Source of the DNA: Malurus cyaneus samueli
Lineage: Eukaryota; Chordata; Aves; Passeriformes; Maluridae
NCBI GenBank assembly: GCA_009741485.1
Contig: CM019236.1
Span: 44,362,716-44,426,715, forward strand
Direction of reading: 5' to 3'
DNA: 64,000 nt
The notes under the pieces were generated by a model that did not search any database, was not told the origin of the DNA, and saw only the letters and a list, made by a program, of their open reading frames with translations. The position numbers were made by a program, and so were the translations under genes. The stretch's first letter is position 1. The number at the start of each line of letters is the position of its first letter. Shown here piece after piece: positions 63,356-64,000 of this stretch.

Positions 63356-64000
63356 TCTGTAGGGTGAATGAAAATCTATTTTTACCGTCATTAATTGAAA
63401 AGGAAGCTGACTGGCTAGTGATTCTGTTCGAGGTCTGCATGCACATTAACATTGCAGTAAATTTTTAAGCACCTAAGACCAAAAAATGGCTTTTTTTTTA
63501 AAAGGCAAACTGTTCAAACAAATATAGAATTAGGCTGGATACTCCCCTCAGAGGCACTTCATAAATAGTTTATTACTTTTGAAGTTTAAAAATACCATAT
63601 CAGGAGCTGTTAAATGTCCTTGATTTCTCTGCTTTTATGTAAAAGTGTGTATGGTTGCACATCAGCCATTCACAAAGCTCTGATTAATGTGATGTCTAAG
63701 ACAGTAAGCATCAAAGGGAAGTGCTGTGATTTAAATGACTCTTTCTTCCAACAGCAGAGTTCACCAGTGCCTTGAAGGCTGTGCAGTCCCTTTGGAAAAC
63801 AAGAATTTATCTTCTTTCACTATTCTTTTTTTCAGTGATATAGAAATGTCAGTTGCTCATCCGATATGCTGCAATGTGAAATGTAGAAAATGGGAATTCA
63901 GCAGAGGTTGCACAAGCCCTGGGTTAGAGCTGCAGTGGGAGCTGGCTCAGTACACAGGCTGCTGTCTGCAGCTCAGGTGCCCTGACTGCTCTGGGTGGGT

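Larger units (their letters stand above)
57353..64000. other. Long unique non-coding stretch to window end
   Basis: No gene is recognised in 6.6 kb. Part of 59730-60060 has words that may belong to an old LTR, listed separately. T-rich tracts lie at 62937-62957 and 63237-63355. The T-rich tract at 63237-63355 ends CCTCCTCTGTAG before a short open frame of 34 codons with no known motif. Confidence 0.4.

Noticed and set aside
63359..63468. Open frame after a strong pyrimidine tract and TAG, like a terminal exon
   Set aside because: The pyrimidine run is part of a long T-rich low-complexity tract, and the 34-codon peptide matches nothing known.
1..64000. CRISPR array, tRNA or rRNA genes, operons, or a multi-gene defence or biosynthetic system
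   Set aside because: None of the needed signals is visible. The window is repeat-bearing vertebrate non-coding DNA.

Overview
The window looks like bird nuclear DNA with no gene that can be confirmed. The evidence is its repeats: many fragments of CR1, the main LINE of birds and reptiles, in at least three age layers, plus two solitary LTR-type remnants whose 3' ends match avian endogenous retroviral LTRs as I remember them. Stops are dense in all frames. The longest open frames are by-products of CT or poly-A/T tracts or of CR1, so this is probably intergenic or deep intronic sequence. The species cannot be named. Family assignments rest on recognising the sequence by eye, not on a search.

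Layout. 1-5.97 kb holds three truncated CR1 pieces (961-2078 minus, 3436-4060 plus, 5690-5965 minus). 6-20 kb is mostly unique, with a GC-rich, G-quadruplex-prone patch at 12.5-12.8 kb, an AT-rich block after it, and a compound trinucleotide repeat at 17.16 kb lying 160 bases before a small exon-like segment. At 20.15-20.86 kb is an old CR1 reverse-transcriptase relic. 21-31 kb is unique. 31.15-36.5 kb is repeat-rich: an LTR remnant, an older CR1 split by a younger CR1, an (AAACC)n tract and another old CR1. 37.6-40.0 kb holds three CR1 pieces in two orientations and the only two N bases of the window, one inside an exact 95-bp duplication. 40-47.7 kb is unique. An old CR1 lies at 47.7-48.25 kb, a solo LTR on the minus strand at 54.65-55.25 kb, and a Ty3/Gypsy-like Gag relic with an uninterrupted 151-codon frame at 56.9-57.35 kb. 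The remainder to 64 kb is unique sequence with homopolymer-rich tracts.

There is no operon, CRISPR array, tRNA or rRNA gene, and no evidence of a new multi-gene system. The observations most worth checking are the open Gag relic, the exon-like segment at 17.38 kb, the regulatory-motif cluster near 35.25 kb, the nested CR1 pair, and the probable assembly error at 39.1 kb.
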